Shown here piece after piece: positions 44,207 through 52,881 of a stretch of 64,000 nucleotides of DNA. The position numbers and the translations under genes are program-made. The DNA comes from Bacteroides bouchesdurhonensis (lineage in GTDB: Bacteria > Bacteroidota > Bacteroidia > Bacteroidales > Bacteroidaceae), in assembly GCF_900155865.1 (NCBI RefSeq), contig NZ_LT707006.1, positions 2,458,577 through 2,522,576 on the forward strand, written 5' to 3'. The notes beneath the pieces are model-generated. The model saw nothing but the letters and a program-made list of their open reading frames with translations. It did no database searches and was not told the origin of the DNA. Each line of letters opens with the position of its first letter. The first letter of the stretch is position 1.

Positions 44207-45496
44207 ATGAAACCGAGAACACCCATACAGCAGGAAGTCGCACGATTGAGCGAGCGACTGCCGAAATTGACCGCCACACAGAGGGCTTACGCTTTCCGCC
44301 ATTGCTTCAAACATTACGCCATCAAGAGGGCGGACGGCACGAACATCTGCACCGAGTGCGGACATTCGTGGAGGAGTGAACACAACCTTGCGGACACCGT
44401 TTGCGGATGCACCTGCCCGCATTGCGGCATGGAGTTGGAAGCGTTGCGCACCCGAAAGAGCGTGTTCAGCGAGAACGAGTATTTCTGCATCATCACCACC
44501 TGCAAGCAGTACCAAGTGATACGCTTCTTCTTCGTCAAGTCCCAATACAAGGCAGGGCAGGCAGCCGGGTATTCCATTTATGAAGTGGTGCAAAGGTGGA
44601 TTTCGCCCAAAGGCACAACCGTCACCATTGCCCGACTGCGTGGAATGTCCATACTTTACTACGACCTATGGGCGGAATACAGCGACATGGAGGTACGCAA
44701 GAACAACAAACTCCGTGCATACGATATAAACCCCGTCTGCACCTATCCCCGACAGCGTTTCATACCCGAACTGAAACGCAACGGCTTCAATGGCGAATAC
44801 CACAACATACTGCCTTACGACCTTTTCACGGCTATCCTTTCCGACAGCCGAGCCGAAACGCTGTTGAAGGCAGGGCAATACCCCATGTTGCGCCACTATA
44901 TCCGCAGTTCCTTTGACATAGAGAGGTATTGGGCATCCGTAAAGATATGTATCCGCAACGGCTACACCATTGCTGACGGCTCCATGTGGCGTGACACCAT
45001 AGACCTCCTGCGGCATTTCGGCAAGGACACGAACAGCCCGAAGTACGTCTGTCCCTCCGACCTCAAAGCCGAACACGACAGACTTATGCACAAGCGCAAC
45101 AAGGAGATAGAACGCAAGAAGTTGGAGGAACGCATCCGCCAAGCGAAGAAACACGAGAAGGCATACCGCAAACTCAAAGGCATATTCTTCGGCATCGCCT
45201 TCACGGACGGCACTTTGCAGGTGCGTGTGTTGGAGAGCGTTGCGGAGTTTGCAGCGGAAGGGACGGAACTGCACCATTGCGTGTTTTCCAACTCCTATTT
45301 CCTTGAAAAGAACTCTCTTATCCTATCCGCTACCATTGACGGCAAGCGCATAGAAACGGTGGAGGTTTCCTTGAAGACATTGGAAGTGGTGCAAAGTCGT
45401 GGCTTGCACAATTCCAATACCGAGTACCACGACCGCATTGTAAACCTTGTGAACAGCAACGTGAACCTTATCCGCCAGCGGATGGAAGCGGCATAG
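44207..45496 (+). CDS. PcfJ-like protein
   Basis: A 429-residue protein. Near the N-terminus is a cysteine-rich zinc-binding segment (CTECGHSW at about 47-54, then CGCTCPHCG), followed by a long charged helical part and the PcfJ C-terminal region (LHHCVFSNSYFLEKNSLILS, RGLHNSNTEYHDRIVNLV). ATG 44207 was chosen because it follows the PcfK stop directly; an upstream in-frame start would overlap the whole pcfK end. It is probably nucleic-acid related through the zinc segment; the function is unproven. Confidence 0.8.
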   Translation: MKPRTPIQQEVARLSERLPKLTATQRAYAFRHCFKHYAIKRADGTNICTECGHSWRSEHNLADTVCGCTCPHCGMELEALRTRKSVFSENEYFCIITTCKQYQVIRFFFVKSQYKAGQAAGYSIYEVVQRWISPKGTTVTIARLRGMSILYYDLWAEYSDMEVRKNNKLRAYDINPVCTYPRQRFIPELKRNGFNGEYHNILPYDLFTAILSDSRAETLLKAGQYPMLRHYIRSSFDIERYWASVKICIRNGYTIADGSMWRDTIDLLRHFGKDTNSPKYVCPSDLKAEHDRLMHKRNKEIERKKLEERIRQAKKHEKAYRKLKGIFFGIAFTDGTLQVRVLESVAEFAAEGTELHHCVFSNSYFLEKNSLILSATIDGKRIETVEVSLKTLEVVQSRGLHNSNTEYHDRIVNLVNSNVNLIRQRMEAA

Positions 45497-45520
45497 TATC
45501 AACCTATAATACCCAATAGT

Positions 45521-45778
45521 ATGGAAGTAAAAATTGAAAGCATGGTTTGTCTGTGGGACGATAAAATCCCCACGATGTTCCTTGAATTTGTGAACCTCCT
45601 CACTCTTGCAACGAGTGAGGAGCAGTTAAGACGGAGTGTAAAGAACTTTGCCGAGAAGCACGGACTTGACAGGTTTTTCCTTTACGGCTTCGGTTCCCAC
45701 CATTTCTACCTGCACCAACGCTACACGAGCGACCCCGAAATGGTGATGAAGAACAGAGTTTTGTCAGTACATTTTTAA
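45521..45778 (+). CDS. Small hypothetical ICE protein
   Basis: An 85-residue protein (MVCLWDDKIPTMFLEFVNLL, FAEKHGLDRFFLYGFGSHHF). It is 24 bases after the pcfJ-like gene and probably in the same transcript. No domain is recognised. Confidence 0.55.
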   Translation: MEVKIESMVCLWDDKIPTMFLEFVNLLTLATSEEQLRRSVKNFAEKHGLDRFFLYGFGSHHFYLHQRYTSDPEMVMKNRVLSVHF

Positions 45779-45798
45779 CCACCCTAAAATCAACGATT

Positions 45799-46032
45799 AT
45801 GGCAACACGGATGACCATCAACGGAGTAAGCACCTGCACGGAAGCAGGTACGGAGAAATACGAGCGTTTCCAATTAGGTATCGGCAGACGCAAGCGGACA
45901 CTTGTGCAGTACGACTACCGCCACCCCACAGACGGAGAGTTGTTCTCTTGTGTCAAACCCACATTGGACGAGTGCCGAGAAGCACGGGATGAGTGGCTCA
46001 CGGCAAAGGAAGGAAAGGAGGACAGACGATGA
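45799..46032 (+). CDS. DUF3873-like protein
   Basis: A 77-residue protein (MTINGVSTCTEAGTEKYERF, TLVQYDYRHPTDGELFSCVK, CREARDEWLTAK) resembling the small DUF3873 family of Bacteroides mobile elements. Its stop overlaps the start of the next gene (ATGA). The function is unknown. Confidence 0.6.
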   Translation: MATRMTINGVSTCTEAGTEKYERFQLGIGRRKRTLVQYDYRHPTDGELFSCVKPTLDECREARDEWLTAKEGKEDRR

Positions 46033-46274
46033 ACGCAGCCTATCAAACGCTGATAGTGAAGTTCAGTGAGCCTATCAAAGTATTGGACGGCATCTTTGAC
46101 GATGCCGAAGCGTGGGGAGTTGATACCCTAAAAGGGTGGATAGACGACTACGAGAGCAGCAGGTTTACCGCCATCAACAGCCATACGGCAGTCATCACAA
46201 GCGAGTACAATATGGAGTGCCTGATGGAATGGTTGAAACGAAACACACCCATTGCCGAGATAACAGAATGTTAA
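46029..46274 (+). CDS. Small hypothetical ICE protein
   Basis: An 81-residue protein (IKVLDGIFDDAEAWGVDTLK, WIDDYESSRFTAINSHTAVI). The start at 46029 overlaps the preceding stop, indicating translational coupling. No domain is recognised. Confidence 0.55.
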   Translation: MNAAYQTLIVKFSEPIKVLDGIFDDAEAWGVDTLKGWIDDYESSRFTAINSHTAVITSEYNMECLMEWLKRNTPIAEITEC

Positions 46275-46319
46275 ACAAGTTGGCGGTGTCCGCACCGCCA
46301 ACCTACAACCAAGAAAAGC

Positions 46320-46628
46320 ATGATAGCGAAGACTATTTTACAGCAGATAGGCGGCAGACGCTTTGCCGCCATGACGGGAAGCAAGGACTTTATAGATATG
46401 GGTAACGGACTGCGCATGAGCCTTGCGAGGAACAAGACGAGTGCCAACCGCCTTGACATCATCTACGATGCCGGCTTAGACCTCTACAATATGCGTTTCT
46501 ACCGCAGGACGTTCAGCAAAAAGACATTCGAGTGCAAGACGAAGGACATCGAAACACACGATGGCATATATTGCGATATGCTGGAAGAAATGTTCACGAT
46601 GGTAACAGGACTCTACACCCATTTTTGA
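46320..46628 (+). CDS. Small hypothetical ICE protein
   Basis: A 102-residue protein (ILQQIGGRRFAAMTGSKDFI, LRMSLARNKTSANRLDIIYD, LYNMRFYRRTF). The GGRRFAAMTGSKDF and NGLRMSLARN blocks are reminiscent of a phage- and element-borne family, but I cannot name it. It lies in the accessory run of the ICE. Confidence 0.6.
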   Translation: MIAKTILQQIGGRRFAAMTGSKDFIDMGNGLRMSLARNKTSANRLDIIYDAGLDLYNMRFYRRTFSKKTFECKTKDIETHDGIYCDMLEEMFTMVTGLYTHF

Positions 46629-46631
46629 GTG

Positions 46632-46695
46632 GCGGCGGACAAAGCCGCCCTACTTTCTTTCGGTGAGCATGACGGCGGACAAAGAAAGTAGCAAA
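46632..46695. repeat. Nested repeats between accessory genes
   Basis: ctactttcttt (46650-46660) is the exact inverse complement of aaagaaagtag (46681-46691), and the string ggcggacaaag occurs twice (near 46634 and 46674). It is non-coding and could fold into a stable stem. Confidence 0.6.
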
Positions 46696-46745
46696 GAAAC
46701 CGCTGTCCCAATCTACGATAGTATTCACAAAAACAAGTTTCAATC

Positions 46746-46967
46746 ATGGAAGAAATCAGACAGAACGGAAAAATCATCCTGCACAGCGATGACGGAACAA
46801 GCATAAGGATGATTTTCAAAAACCTCACGGGCAGGATTTTTCAAGGTCAGGAATATGTGGAGTATATCCGGCATATCGCAATCGGGGAGATGGGATTTTC
46901 GCCCGGCATCATAGAGCATTGCAGGGACGGTGAAGTAATCGGCAAAGGAAAAATCCCGAATGTATGA
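46746..46967 (+). CDS. Small hypothetical ICE protein
   Basis: A 73-residue protein (MEEIRQNGKIILHSDDGTSI, YIRHIAIGEMGFSPGIIEHC). It has no recognisable domain. A perfect hairpin terminator follows seven bases after the stop. Confidence 0.5.
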   Translation: MEEIRQNGKIILHSDDGTSIRMIFKNLTGRIFQGQEYVEYIRHIAIGEMGFSPGIIEHCRDGEVIGKGKIPNV

Positions 46968-46973
46968 AAAGCG

Positions 46974-47009
46974 GAAACTCCGATGAAGTTGCGGCTTCAT
47001 CGGAGTTTC
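46974..47009. terminator. Bidirectional terminator at the convergence of the accessory and tra genes
   Basis: gaaactccgatgaag (46974-46988) and cttcatcggagtttc (46995-47009) are perfect 15-base arms around ttgcgg. It ends the plus-strand accessory genes and the minus-strand transfer operon. Confidence 0.85.
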
Positions 47010-47030
47010 ATTTGTCAGGCATTTGCCATG

Positions 47031-47558
47031 TTACGGAATGTACAGCAGCGCAAACTCCGCCTTTCTCCGTTTGAGCAGCATGGCGTGCCGTTTCCCCTTG
47101 TAGTTGCAGAAAGCGATATATTCCCGGTAAATGTTCCTGTCGCCCGCCTCCAATTTTCGGATCAGCGTGCTTTTGGGTATCTTCCCGCTCCCCAAAAGCC
47201 GGTATGGACCGACATTGTAGGCGAGCGTGGCAAGGAGCAGACTGTCACGCCCGAACTTACGGAACATGGCGCAGAACTTACGCAAGTCTTTCCGCAGGAG
47301 TGCGTCCGCCTGCCGCTTCGTCATGGTGCGTGCCGAATACCTTTCCCCCGGCTGCACCTGATGACCCCAGCCCACGTATGGGTGGTGTTTCTCCGAGTGC
47401 CAGCCTTCAAAATACTTCGTACAGCGAACCGCCCGCTCAAAAGGCGGCAGGCGGTAGATTGCCGCCTGCCTGTCCGTCCCCTTCCGACGGCTGTCCCGTG
47501 CGGACACGGAGCAGACCGCCAGCAGCGAACAGAGGATAGCCATGAATACACGCATCAT
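47031..47558 (-). CDS. Phage-type lysozyme of the transfer operon
   Basis: A 175-residue exported muramidase (signal peptide MMRVFMAILCSLLAVCSVSA). The GH24-like core has FEGWHSEKHHPYVGWGHQVQ with the likely catalytic glutamate, followed by MTKRQADALLRKDLRKF and LATLAYNVGPYRLLGSGKIP. It would open peptidoglycan locally for the conjugation pore. It is the last gene of the tra operon; its start overlaps the traQ stop (ATGA). Confidence 0.85.
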   Translation of the reverse strand: MMRVFMAILCSLLAVCSVSARDSRRKGTDRQAAIYRLPPFERAVRCTKYFEGWHSEKHHPYVGWGHQVQPGERYSARTMTKRQADALLRKDLRKFCAMFRKFGRDSLLLATLAYNVGPYRLLGSGKIPKSTLIRKLEAGDRNIYREYIAFCNYKGKRHAMLLKRRKAEFALLYIP

Positions 47559-48058
47559 CTTGGCAGAGGTTTGTAATTGCCTATGGGGATGACGGTCTGA
47601 ATGTCGTCCTTCACGTTCCGGTTGTTGAAGTCAAATTCCAATTCGTAGGAATTTTTGAAATTGTCCTCCACCACCACGATGAAGTTGTGCGCCTCGTCGC
47701 CCTCAGCCGTATAGTACAGCCGGAACTTCTCGTTTTCGAGCAGGTAGCGGTCATTGGGCAGAAAAGTAATGCCGCCCGCCATTTTCAGCGTGCCTTCCCC
47801 TTCGAACTGGAAATACCGGATGGTGTAGAGCGTGTTGGCGTAATCGCCCGTCCTTTTCAGTTCACAGCGGATTTCCACCGTCTGCCCCTTTGTGACCTTG
47901 TTCGGTACGGGCATCGTTTCCACCGTGAACGGATAGGATTGCTGGATGTCCATGTCATCGTCACACGATGCGAGCGTGAGCGACACGGCGGCGAACAGGC
48001 AGAGTGCCAACGCCTTGAAGATGGATATTCTCTTGTTCTTGTTGTTCAGTATGTTCAT
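47555..48058 (-). CDS. traQ: Conjugative transfer protein TraQ (DUF3872)
   Basis: A 167-residue protein with a lipoprotein signal (LTLASC) and a beta-rich body (YPFTVETMPVPNKVTKGQTV, LYTIRYFQFEGEGTLKMAGG). It matches the DUF3872 family at the end of CTnDOT-type tra operons. Its role in the pore is not established. It is coupled to the lysozyme gene and follows traP by 26 bases. Confidence 0.85.
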   Translation of the reverse strand: MNILNNKNKRISIFKALALCLFAAVSLTLASCDDDMDIQQSYPFTVETMPVPNKVTKGQTVEIRCELKRTGDYANTLYTIRYFQFEGEGTLKMAGGITFLPNDRYLLENEKFRLYYTAEGDEAHNFIVVVEDNFKNSYELEFDFNNRNVKDDIQTVIPIGNYKPLPR

Positions 48059-48083
48059 TGTCCTTTGATTTTTAAGTTATTGT

Positions 48084-48953
48084 TCATTTCTTTTTTGCTG
48101 TCAGTTGCAGATACTCGTTCAAGTCCTTGCAACCGTCATAGAGTGCGGAACAGTTACAGACACGTCCGCCGTAGTGTCCTTTGAGGGCTTCCAGCGTCCT
48201 CCGCCCGGCTTCGTCACGGTCGAGGAAGCAGTCGATGCGCCCGTACCCGTCTAAGTGTTTTACCGCCTTACCCACGTTGGCGACGGAGTTCAGCACAAGG
48301 CTGTCGCCTGTTTCCAATCCAAGCGTGGCAGCGGAAAGGAAGTCCATAAATCCTTCAAATAAACTGCACACGCCAGTCGGAGAACTTTCCATTTTGACCA
48401 GCGACACATCCTTCGGCGGCACGCAACCCTTGAAATAACGGCTCCGGATTTCATAGCCGCCAACCACGTTCTGGAAACCGATTGCGAAATACCGTTTTCC
48501 ACGCACGCCGTAGTTCAAGCGGCAGCAGTGACGGGATGCAACGGCATAAGGGATGCCCCGTTCCGCCAGATACTCTGTTAATGGTGAGCGGAGCAGTGGG
48601 ACGGCTTCCACCCCCTCAAAGGCAGGTTCGGACGGTTCCGGCAGGTACAACGGCTTTTCCGATGCGACAAACGGCATACGGGCGGTTTCCGCTATGAATC
48701 TTGCCTGCGCCATGAAGTCACCGCTTCGGGCAAACTCCCCGGCAAGCGTGAAGATGTCACCGCCCTTGCCCAAACCGAAGTCGTACCAGAGCCGTTTCGC
48801 CACGTTCACACGGAAAGAGGGCGTGCGCTCACTGCGGTACGGCGCACGATACCAAAGTTCGTTTCCGCTCCTTCGGACAGGCTCATGCCCCAACCGCGCG
48901 AGAAAGTCCGCGAGGGATATTTGCCTCATGGTGTCTATATCCGTCCGTTCCAT
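48084..48953 (-). CDS. traP: TraP, primase-like TOPRIM protein
   Basis: A 289-residue DnaG-like protein. The N-terminal part follows the primase zinc-domain layout (WYRAPYRSERTPSFRVNVAK, then YDFGLGKGGD), but the cysteine and histidine ligands of the CHC2 finger are replaced, so it likely binds no zinc. The TOPRIM residues are kept: the glutamate of SLFEGFMDF and the aspartates of FLDRDEAGR. It would prime the complementary strand of the transferred DNA or act as a structural relative. ATG 48953 was chosen; ATG 48929 is an alternative. Confidence 0.85.
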   Translation of the reverse strand: MERTDIDTMRQISLADFLARLGHEPVRRSGNELWYRAPYRSERTPSFRVNVAKRLWYDFGLGKGGDIFTLAGEFARSGDFMAQARFIAETARMPFVASEKPLYLPEPSEPAFEGVEAVPLLRSPLTEYLAERGIPYAVASRHCCRLNYGVRGKRYFAIGFQNVVGGYEIRSRYFKGCVPPKDVSLVKMESSPTGVCSLFEGFMDFLSAATLGLETGDSLVLNSVANVGKAVKHLDGYGRIDCFLDRDEAGRRTLEALKGHYGGRVCNCSALYDGCKDLNEYLQLTAKKK

Positions 48954-48961
48954 GCCGCGTG

Positions 48962-49537
48962 TCAGTTGATGACGAACTTGATGCCCACCCCGAATTGGGT
49001 ATGGAACTTCTTCGTGTCGCCACCCCACAGGCAACGCTCCCGGAGGTTGGCGAGCAGGGCGATACGGTCAGCCACGTAAAACTCTACATCGAGCGTCAGC
49101 GCACCGCCGTAGATGAAGGCGTCCCGGTCGTGCAGTGTCGAACCGTCATGCAGCACTTTTTCGCCCCAATTCACCGATTCATACCCGGCGAGAGCCGAAG
49201 CCCCCGCATAGACGAACACGATTTTACGGGCATCGGAAAGTATCTTGAAATAGTAGCCGCCTTCCGCCGTGAACTGCGCCACAGGTATGGCGGTGTCCTT
49301 GTACGGGTTGTTTTTCAGGAGATACTCACCTCCGAACACCCATTTGTTCCCCTTCTTCGTGTAGGTGGAGAGAGCCGCCCCGAAACTGTACCCGCCGTCG
49401 TTGCCGCCGGGTTTGAAGCCGTCCGCCAGATTCGCCCTGACCTCGATGCCCTGCATCTTCGGCAGGCATCGCTGGGCGTGCGCCTGCCCCGTGAACAGGG
49501 CAAGCGACGCGATGATTATTGCGATGTACTTTCTCAT
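48962..49537 (-). CDS. traO: Conjugative transfer protein TraO
   Basis: A 191-residue exported protein (signal peptide MRKYIAIIIASLALFTGQAHA) with outer-membrane-type beta strands (GYSFGAALSTYTKKGNKWVF, GGALTLDVEFYVADRIALLA) and a terminal FGVGIKFVIN. It is the TraO family of Bacteroides ICEs. ATG 49537 lies two bases after the traN stop; a longer upstream frame would re-read traN. It probably belongs to the outer-membrane part of the pore. Confidence 0.88.
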   Translation of the reverse strand: MRKYIAIIIASLALFTGQAHAQRCLPKMQGIEVRANLADGFKPGGNDGGYSFGAALSTYTKKGNKWVFGGEYLLKNNPYKDTAIPVAQFTAEGGYYFKILSDARKIVFVYAGASALAGYESVNWGEKVLHDGSTLHDRDAFIYGGALTLDVEFYVADRIALLANLRERCLWGGDTKKFHTQFGVGIKFVIN

Positions 49538-49539
49538 GG

Positions 49540-50526
49540 TCAGCGCACTTGAAGTTCGTTGATGGTATTGGCGCGCACCAAGTCCTCGTTCTCGATCACG
49601 AAGGACTGGTGACGGCCGCCGTTCTTCTCGTTCAGCTCCACCACGAGGCACTTGCCGTCGGGTATGGTGAACTTCGCCATCGTGAAGACCGTGCGTTCGC
49701 TTTTTTTGCCCGGCACGAGCGTGGCGTAGTTCTGCGCGCGGAGCGGCAGGATGATACGCTCCTGCACGGCGGTACGCTTCGCCACCTTCTTGTCCACGAT
49801 TTTCCATGTGATGTAGTCCACATCGAAAGGCACGTTGCTCTGGTTCTTGATTTCCGTGTGGAAATACAGAAGCCCGTTGTGCGTGTAGATGCCTTTCAGA
49901 AGGTACTGGATGCCGAAACGCTTGCAGCCGATATGCTTCACCTCACGTTTGTTCTGCTTGTGGATGGACTTCATGATAAGGCGCACCAGCATCGGACTTT
50001 CGCTGCCTAATTCTTTCAGGTAGATTTCCTGCGCGTTGTTCGGACGGTTCACCGCCTCGCCGTCATGGATGAAGTCGCACATCTCCACGTTGAGCAGCAG
50101 CGGTTCGGCGGCGTATTTCACGTTGAAGGTGTAGAAACTCCCGTCCTCCGTGATGACGGACATGTTGGTTTCGTTCGGGAAATTCCTCACGGTAGCCTTC
50201 ACACGGATGACGTTCTCCGCTCCGTCGGCTTTGCCCGCAATCAGGTCGGGCGAGCCTAAATCGACATAGCGCACCTCCGCCGGGAAGATGACATGCACGG
50301 TCTTGTCGTAGGTCACTTCCAAGCCGTGCGGGGGAACCATGCGGTCAAAGCCCAGCTTTCTCGTCAGACCGTGATACAGGTCGCCGTCCGCCTCCTTCTG
50401 CGGATAGACCTCTTTTGTCAAGGTCAGTTCTTCACTTCCGTTGGTCGTTTCAACGGTTACGTTTTCCTGCGCGTTGGCAGTTGCGATGCCCATAGCGAGG
50501 GCAAACATCATGATTACTTTTCTCAT
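49540..50526 (-). CDS. traN: Conjugative transfer protein TraN (DUF4138)
   Basis: A 328-residue exported protein (signal peptide MRKVIMMFALAMGIATANAQ), matching TraN/DUF4138. VTYDKTVHVIFPAEVRYVDLG and the later beta-rich C-terminal half (YLLKGIYTHNGLLYFHTEIK) fit a VirB9-like component that joins TraM in the outer-membrane core. It lies between traM and traO. Confidence 0.9.
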   Translation of the reverse strand: MRKVIMMFALAMGIATANAQENVTVETTNGSEELTLTKEVYPQKEADGDLYHGLTRKLGFDRMVPPHGLEVTYDKTVHVIFPAEVRYVDLGSPDLIAGKADGAENVIRVKATVRNFPNETNMSVITEDGSFYTFNVKYAAEPLLLNVEMCDFIHDGEAVNRPNNAQEIYLKELGSESPMLVRLIMKSIHKQNKREVKHIGCKRFGIQYLLKGIYTHNGLLYFHTEIKNQSNVPFDVDYITWKIVDKKVAKRTAVQERIILPLRAQNYATLVPGKKSERTVFTMAKFTIPDGKCLVVELNEKNGGRHQSFVIENEDLVRANTINELQVR

Positions 50527-50581
50527 TTTACTTTGAATTTAGTGGGTTGTTGTTATTGATTGGATTTCTTATGATTATACA

Positions 50582-51931
50582 TCAGTTCTTCTCCTGATAG
50601 AGCATGACCCTGTACCCGGCTTTCAGATGCACTTTGACGGTGCGCATCTTCTTGGCAATGTACTGGCTCGTGCCTTGTATCAGCCCCTTGCCCAAGTCGG
50701 AGGCGAGCTGCGCCCCGGCATTGGTGGAGATGTTGATGCTACTGCCGAGCGAACCGCCCATGTTGGCGGCAACCTCCCTGACGGCGTTCATCTCCATCGA
50801 GTTGGGGATGAATATGCCGGGCTGCCCGTCCGTGTCATAGACCTCCAACTCCACCGGGATAACCGTACCGTCGTGTTCCAGCGAGGTGATTTCGATGCCG
50901 AGCCGTTCACCCTGAATCTTGGCTGCGCCGACCACCACCGCATTACGGGGGATGATCCGGTCTGCTACCGCCATCGGCTCCAACAGCCGCAACCTGACCG
51001 CCTGCCCGTCCGTCACGCTCTGCGCCCCATAGACGCATGCCGGTATGGTGTTCCTGTCCGGTACGGTTGTAACGCCCACCGCCGTGTTGAAACTGCGGTT
51101 GCGTTCCTGCGAGAAGGAAGCGACAAATTCGGCATTGCTCATGGGCTGTCCGAGCGAGGACACCACCTGATGCGTCACTTGCCTGACGGGTTTTGCCGTG
51201 TTCTTTCCGGTTTTCTGCACGGGGGACGGCTCTGCGGTCTGTCCCGCTGCCGCCTGCGTGCCGTTCTGACCGCCCATGTACTTCGCCGCCAGTTCGTAGG
51301 ATTTTTCCATGAGTGCCACCTGCTCGTCCATCGTGGAGCTTCTCTCTTTTCCGCTTTCCAGTTCGGATTCGAGGGTGGCGATGCGTTCCAGCAGCTCGTC
51401 CATCTCCGCATTGTCGTTCTTCGGCTGCTCGTAGAAGTTGCCGAGCGTGGCATTGAGGTCACGGTAGGCGGCTGCCGAGGACTGGATGGTCTTCGGTGCT
51501 GGCTTCACCGCCTCTTCCGTTCCGCCGGGATTGGCAAGGTCGAAGTCGCTGTCCCCATCCGCTTCCACCGTTTCGCGGTCGAACAGGTCGCCCAACTGCT
51601 GCATGGCGCGGCTGCGGTTCTCCTGCCGTTCCTCCATTGCCCCCTGCTCGTAGGCTTTCGCCTTGTCACCGATAATCCGGCGGTTCTCCTTGTCCGCATC
51701 GGGCATCTCGATGTTGTAGCCGCTTGTTCCCGGCTCCTGCTCCTTGCCGGAGGACGGGGCGAATATCAGCCACATAGCCCCGATGAATACCAGCACCATA
51801 GCGGGAAGCACTATCATTTTCTGGCGTTTCAGCCGTTGGGCTTCGGTCAGCGGCTTGCGCTCCTTTTTCGGCTTGTCGTTGCCGGGAGCCGCCTTGTTTT
51901 CGTTCTTGGGTTCATTCTTCGTCTGTTCCAT
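50582..51931 (-). CDS. traM: Conjugative transfer protein TraM (VirB10-like)
   Basis: A 449-residue protein with an N-terminal cytoplasmic lysine-rich part, one transmembrane helix (MIVLPAMVLVFIGAMWLIF, about 40-58), a long periplasmic linker with coiled-coil segments, and a C-terminal VirB10/TraM domain (ACVYGAQSVTDGQAVRLRLL, RNAVVVGAAKIQGERLGIEI). It bridges inner and outer membranes in the transfer pore. Its start overlaps the end of traL by 20 bases. Confidence 0.92.
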   Translation of the reverse strand: MEQTKNEPKNENKAAPGNDKPKKERKPLTEAQRLKRQKMIVLPAMVLVFIGAMWLIFAPSSGKEQEPGTSGYNIEMPDADKENRRIIGDKAKAYEQGAMEERQENRSRAMQQLGDLFDRETVEADGDSDFDLANPGGTEEAVKPAPKTIQSSAAAYRDLNATLGNFYEQPKNDNAEMDELLERIATLESELESGKERSSTMDEQVALMEKSYELAAKYMGGQNGTQAAAGQTAEPSPVQKTGKNTAKPVRQVTHQVVSSLGQPMSNAEFVASFSQERNRSFNTAVGVTTVPDRNTIPACVYGAQSVTDGQAVRLRLLEPMAVADRIIPRNAVVVGAAKIQGERLGIEITSLEHDGTVIPVELEVYDTDGQPGIFIPNSMEMNAVREVAANMGGSLGSSINISTNAGAQLASDLGKGLIQGTSQYIAKKMRTVKVHLKAGYRVMLYQEKN

Positions 51932-52220
51932 ATAAATAAGGTATTACATTGTGATTGTTATCCGGCTTCACGGACAGTTCCACCTGTCCGGCATGGTCTA
52001 TCTCCATCCGGCTGCCGTCATTCCTGCCGATGTCATAGACGGCTTTACCGAAGGTGTAGAGGGCAAGTGCGGCGAATGCGATGAGCATCGCCAGCACGAT
52101 GCGCCTGCGTGTCTTCGGCGGCAAGCCGTCCAGATACCCTTTGAGCCGTTCCACCAGCATTTTCTTTTTGTCGTGGAGTTTCCAGTACGCACTCCACAGT
52201 GATTTCTTGATTTTCTTCAT
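51912..52220 (-). CDS. traL: Conjugative transfer protein TraL (DUF3989)
   Basis: A 102-residue single-pass membrane protein: basic N-terminus (MKKIKKSLWSAYWKLHDKKK), one helix (IVLAMLIAFAALALYTFGKA), and a short periplasmic end. It matches the DUF3989/TraL family. It lies between traK and traM, overlapping traM. Confidence 0.88.
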   Translation of the reverse strand: MKKIKKSLWSAYWKLHDKKKMLVERLKGYLDGLPPKTRRRIVLAMLIAFAALALYTFGKAVYDIGRNDGSRMEIDHAGQVELSVKPDNNHNVIPYLYGTDEE

Positions 52221-52226
52221 GTCCGT

Positions 52227-52850
52227 TTACCTTTTGATGGTTTGTAAATCTTTGTTCTCGATGATGGTGAATCCCTCGATGGTGAACCCGTTGGGGTTGT
52301 CGTCCGAACGGGACGAGTTCAAGAGGCGGCACGTGGTCACGAGGCTGCGCTCTGTGACGTTGCTCTGCCGGATGATTTTCTGCGTGGCGTAGGTCACGGT
52401 GCGGTAGGGATAGCCGTTGAAGTCGCACACCACGCTGTCCACCTTCAGCACTTGGTTGATGTTACCGGCGATGATGCGGTTGTAGTACCCCTTCTCGGCG
52501 AAGTCCGAATAGTAGTTGTACACGCTCTTGTCTGCCAGCAGCAACGCACGCTTCACGTTGTGTTCTATCGCGCTCTTTTCGGGCGAGAGCGTGAAGAACA
52601 GCTCGTGGAAGCGGCGCACATGCTCCCTCGCTTCCGCCGGACGGTTCTGCGAGAGGTCCTGCGAGAGTGCCAGCATCAGCGACTTGCCGTTGTCCAGCAC
52701 ATAGATCTTTTCCCGCTGCCGCTCCGCGAAGCGGTAGGAACTCCACACGCTCCATACCGTTATCACTGCGCACAGCGAGAGGAAGACGATACCGAACAGG
52801 CGTATCTGCCTGAACGATGATTCGATGTTTTTGAGTGACTTGAATTCCAT
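52227..52850 (-). CDS. traK: Conjugative transfer protein TraK (VirB8-like)
   Basis: A 207-residue protein with an N-terminal transmembrane helix (LFGIVFLSLCAVITVWSVW) and a periplasmic domain (YNYYSDFAEKGYYNRIIAGN, YPYRTVTYATQKIIRQSNVT). It is the TraK family, which takes the place of VirB8 in Bacteroides transfer systems. It is six bases before traL. Confidence 0.92.
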   Translation of the reverse strand: MEFKSLKNIESSFRQIRLFGIVFLSLCAVITVWSVWSSYRFAERQREKIYVLDNGKSLMLALSQDLSQNRPAEAREHVRRFHELFFTLSPEKSAIEHNVKRALLLADKSVYNYYSDFAEKGYYNRIIAGNINQVLKVDSVVCDFNGYPYRTVTYATQKIIRQSNVTERSLVTTCRLLNSSRSDDNPNGFTIEGFTIIENKDLQTIKR

Positions 52851-52881
52851 TTTACTTTTTCCGTTTATAATTCCACATTGA

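Noticed and set aside
47204..47539. Plus-strand frames over the lysozyme gene
   Set aside because: They are antisense to a well-supported lysozyme with signal peptide and catalytic motif.
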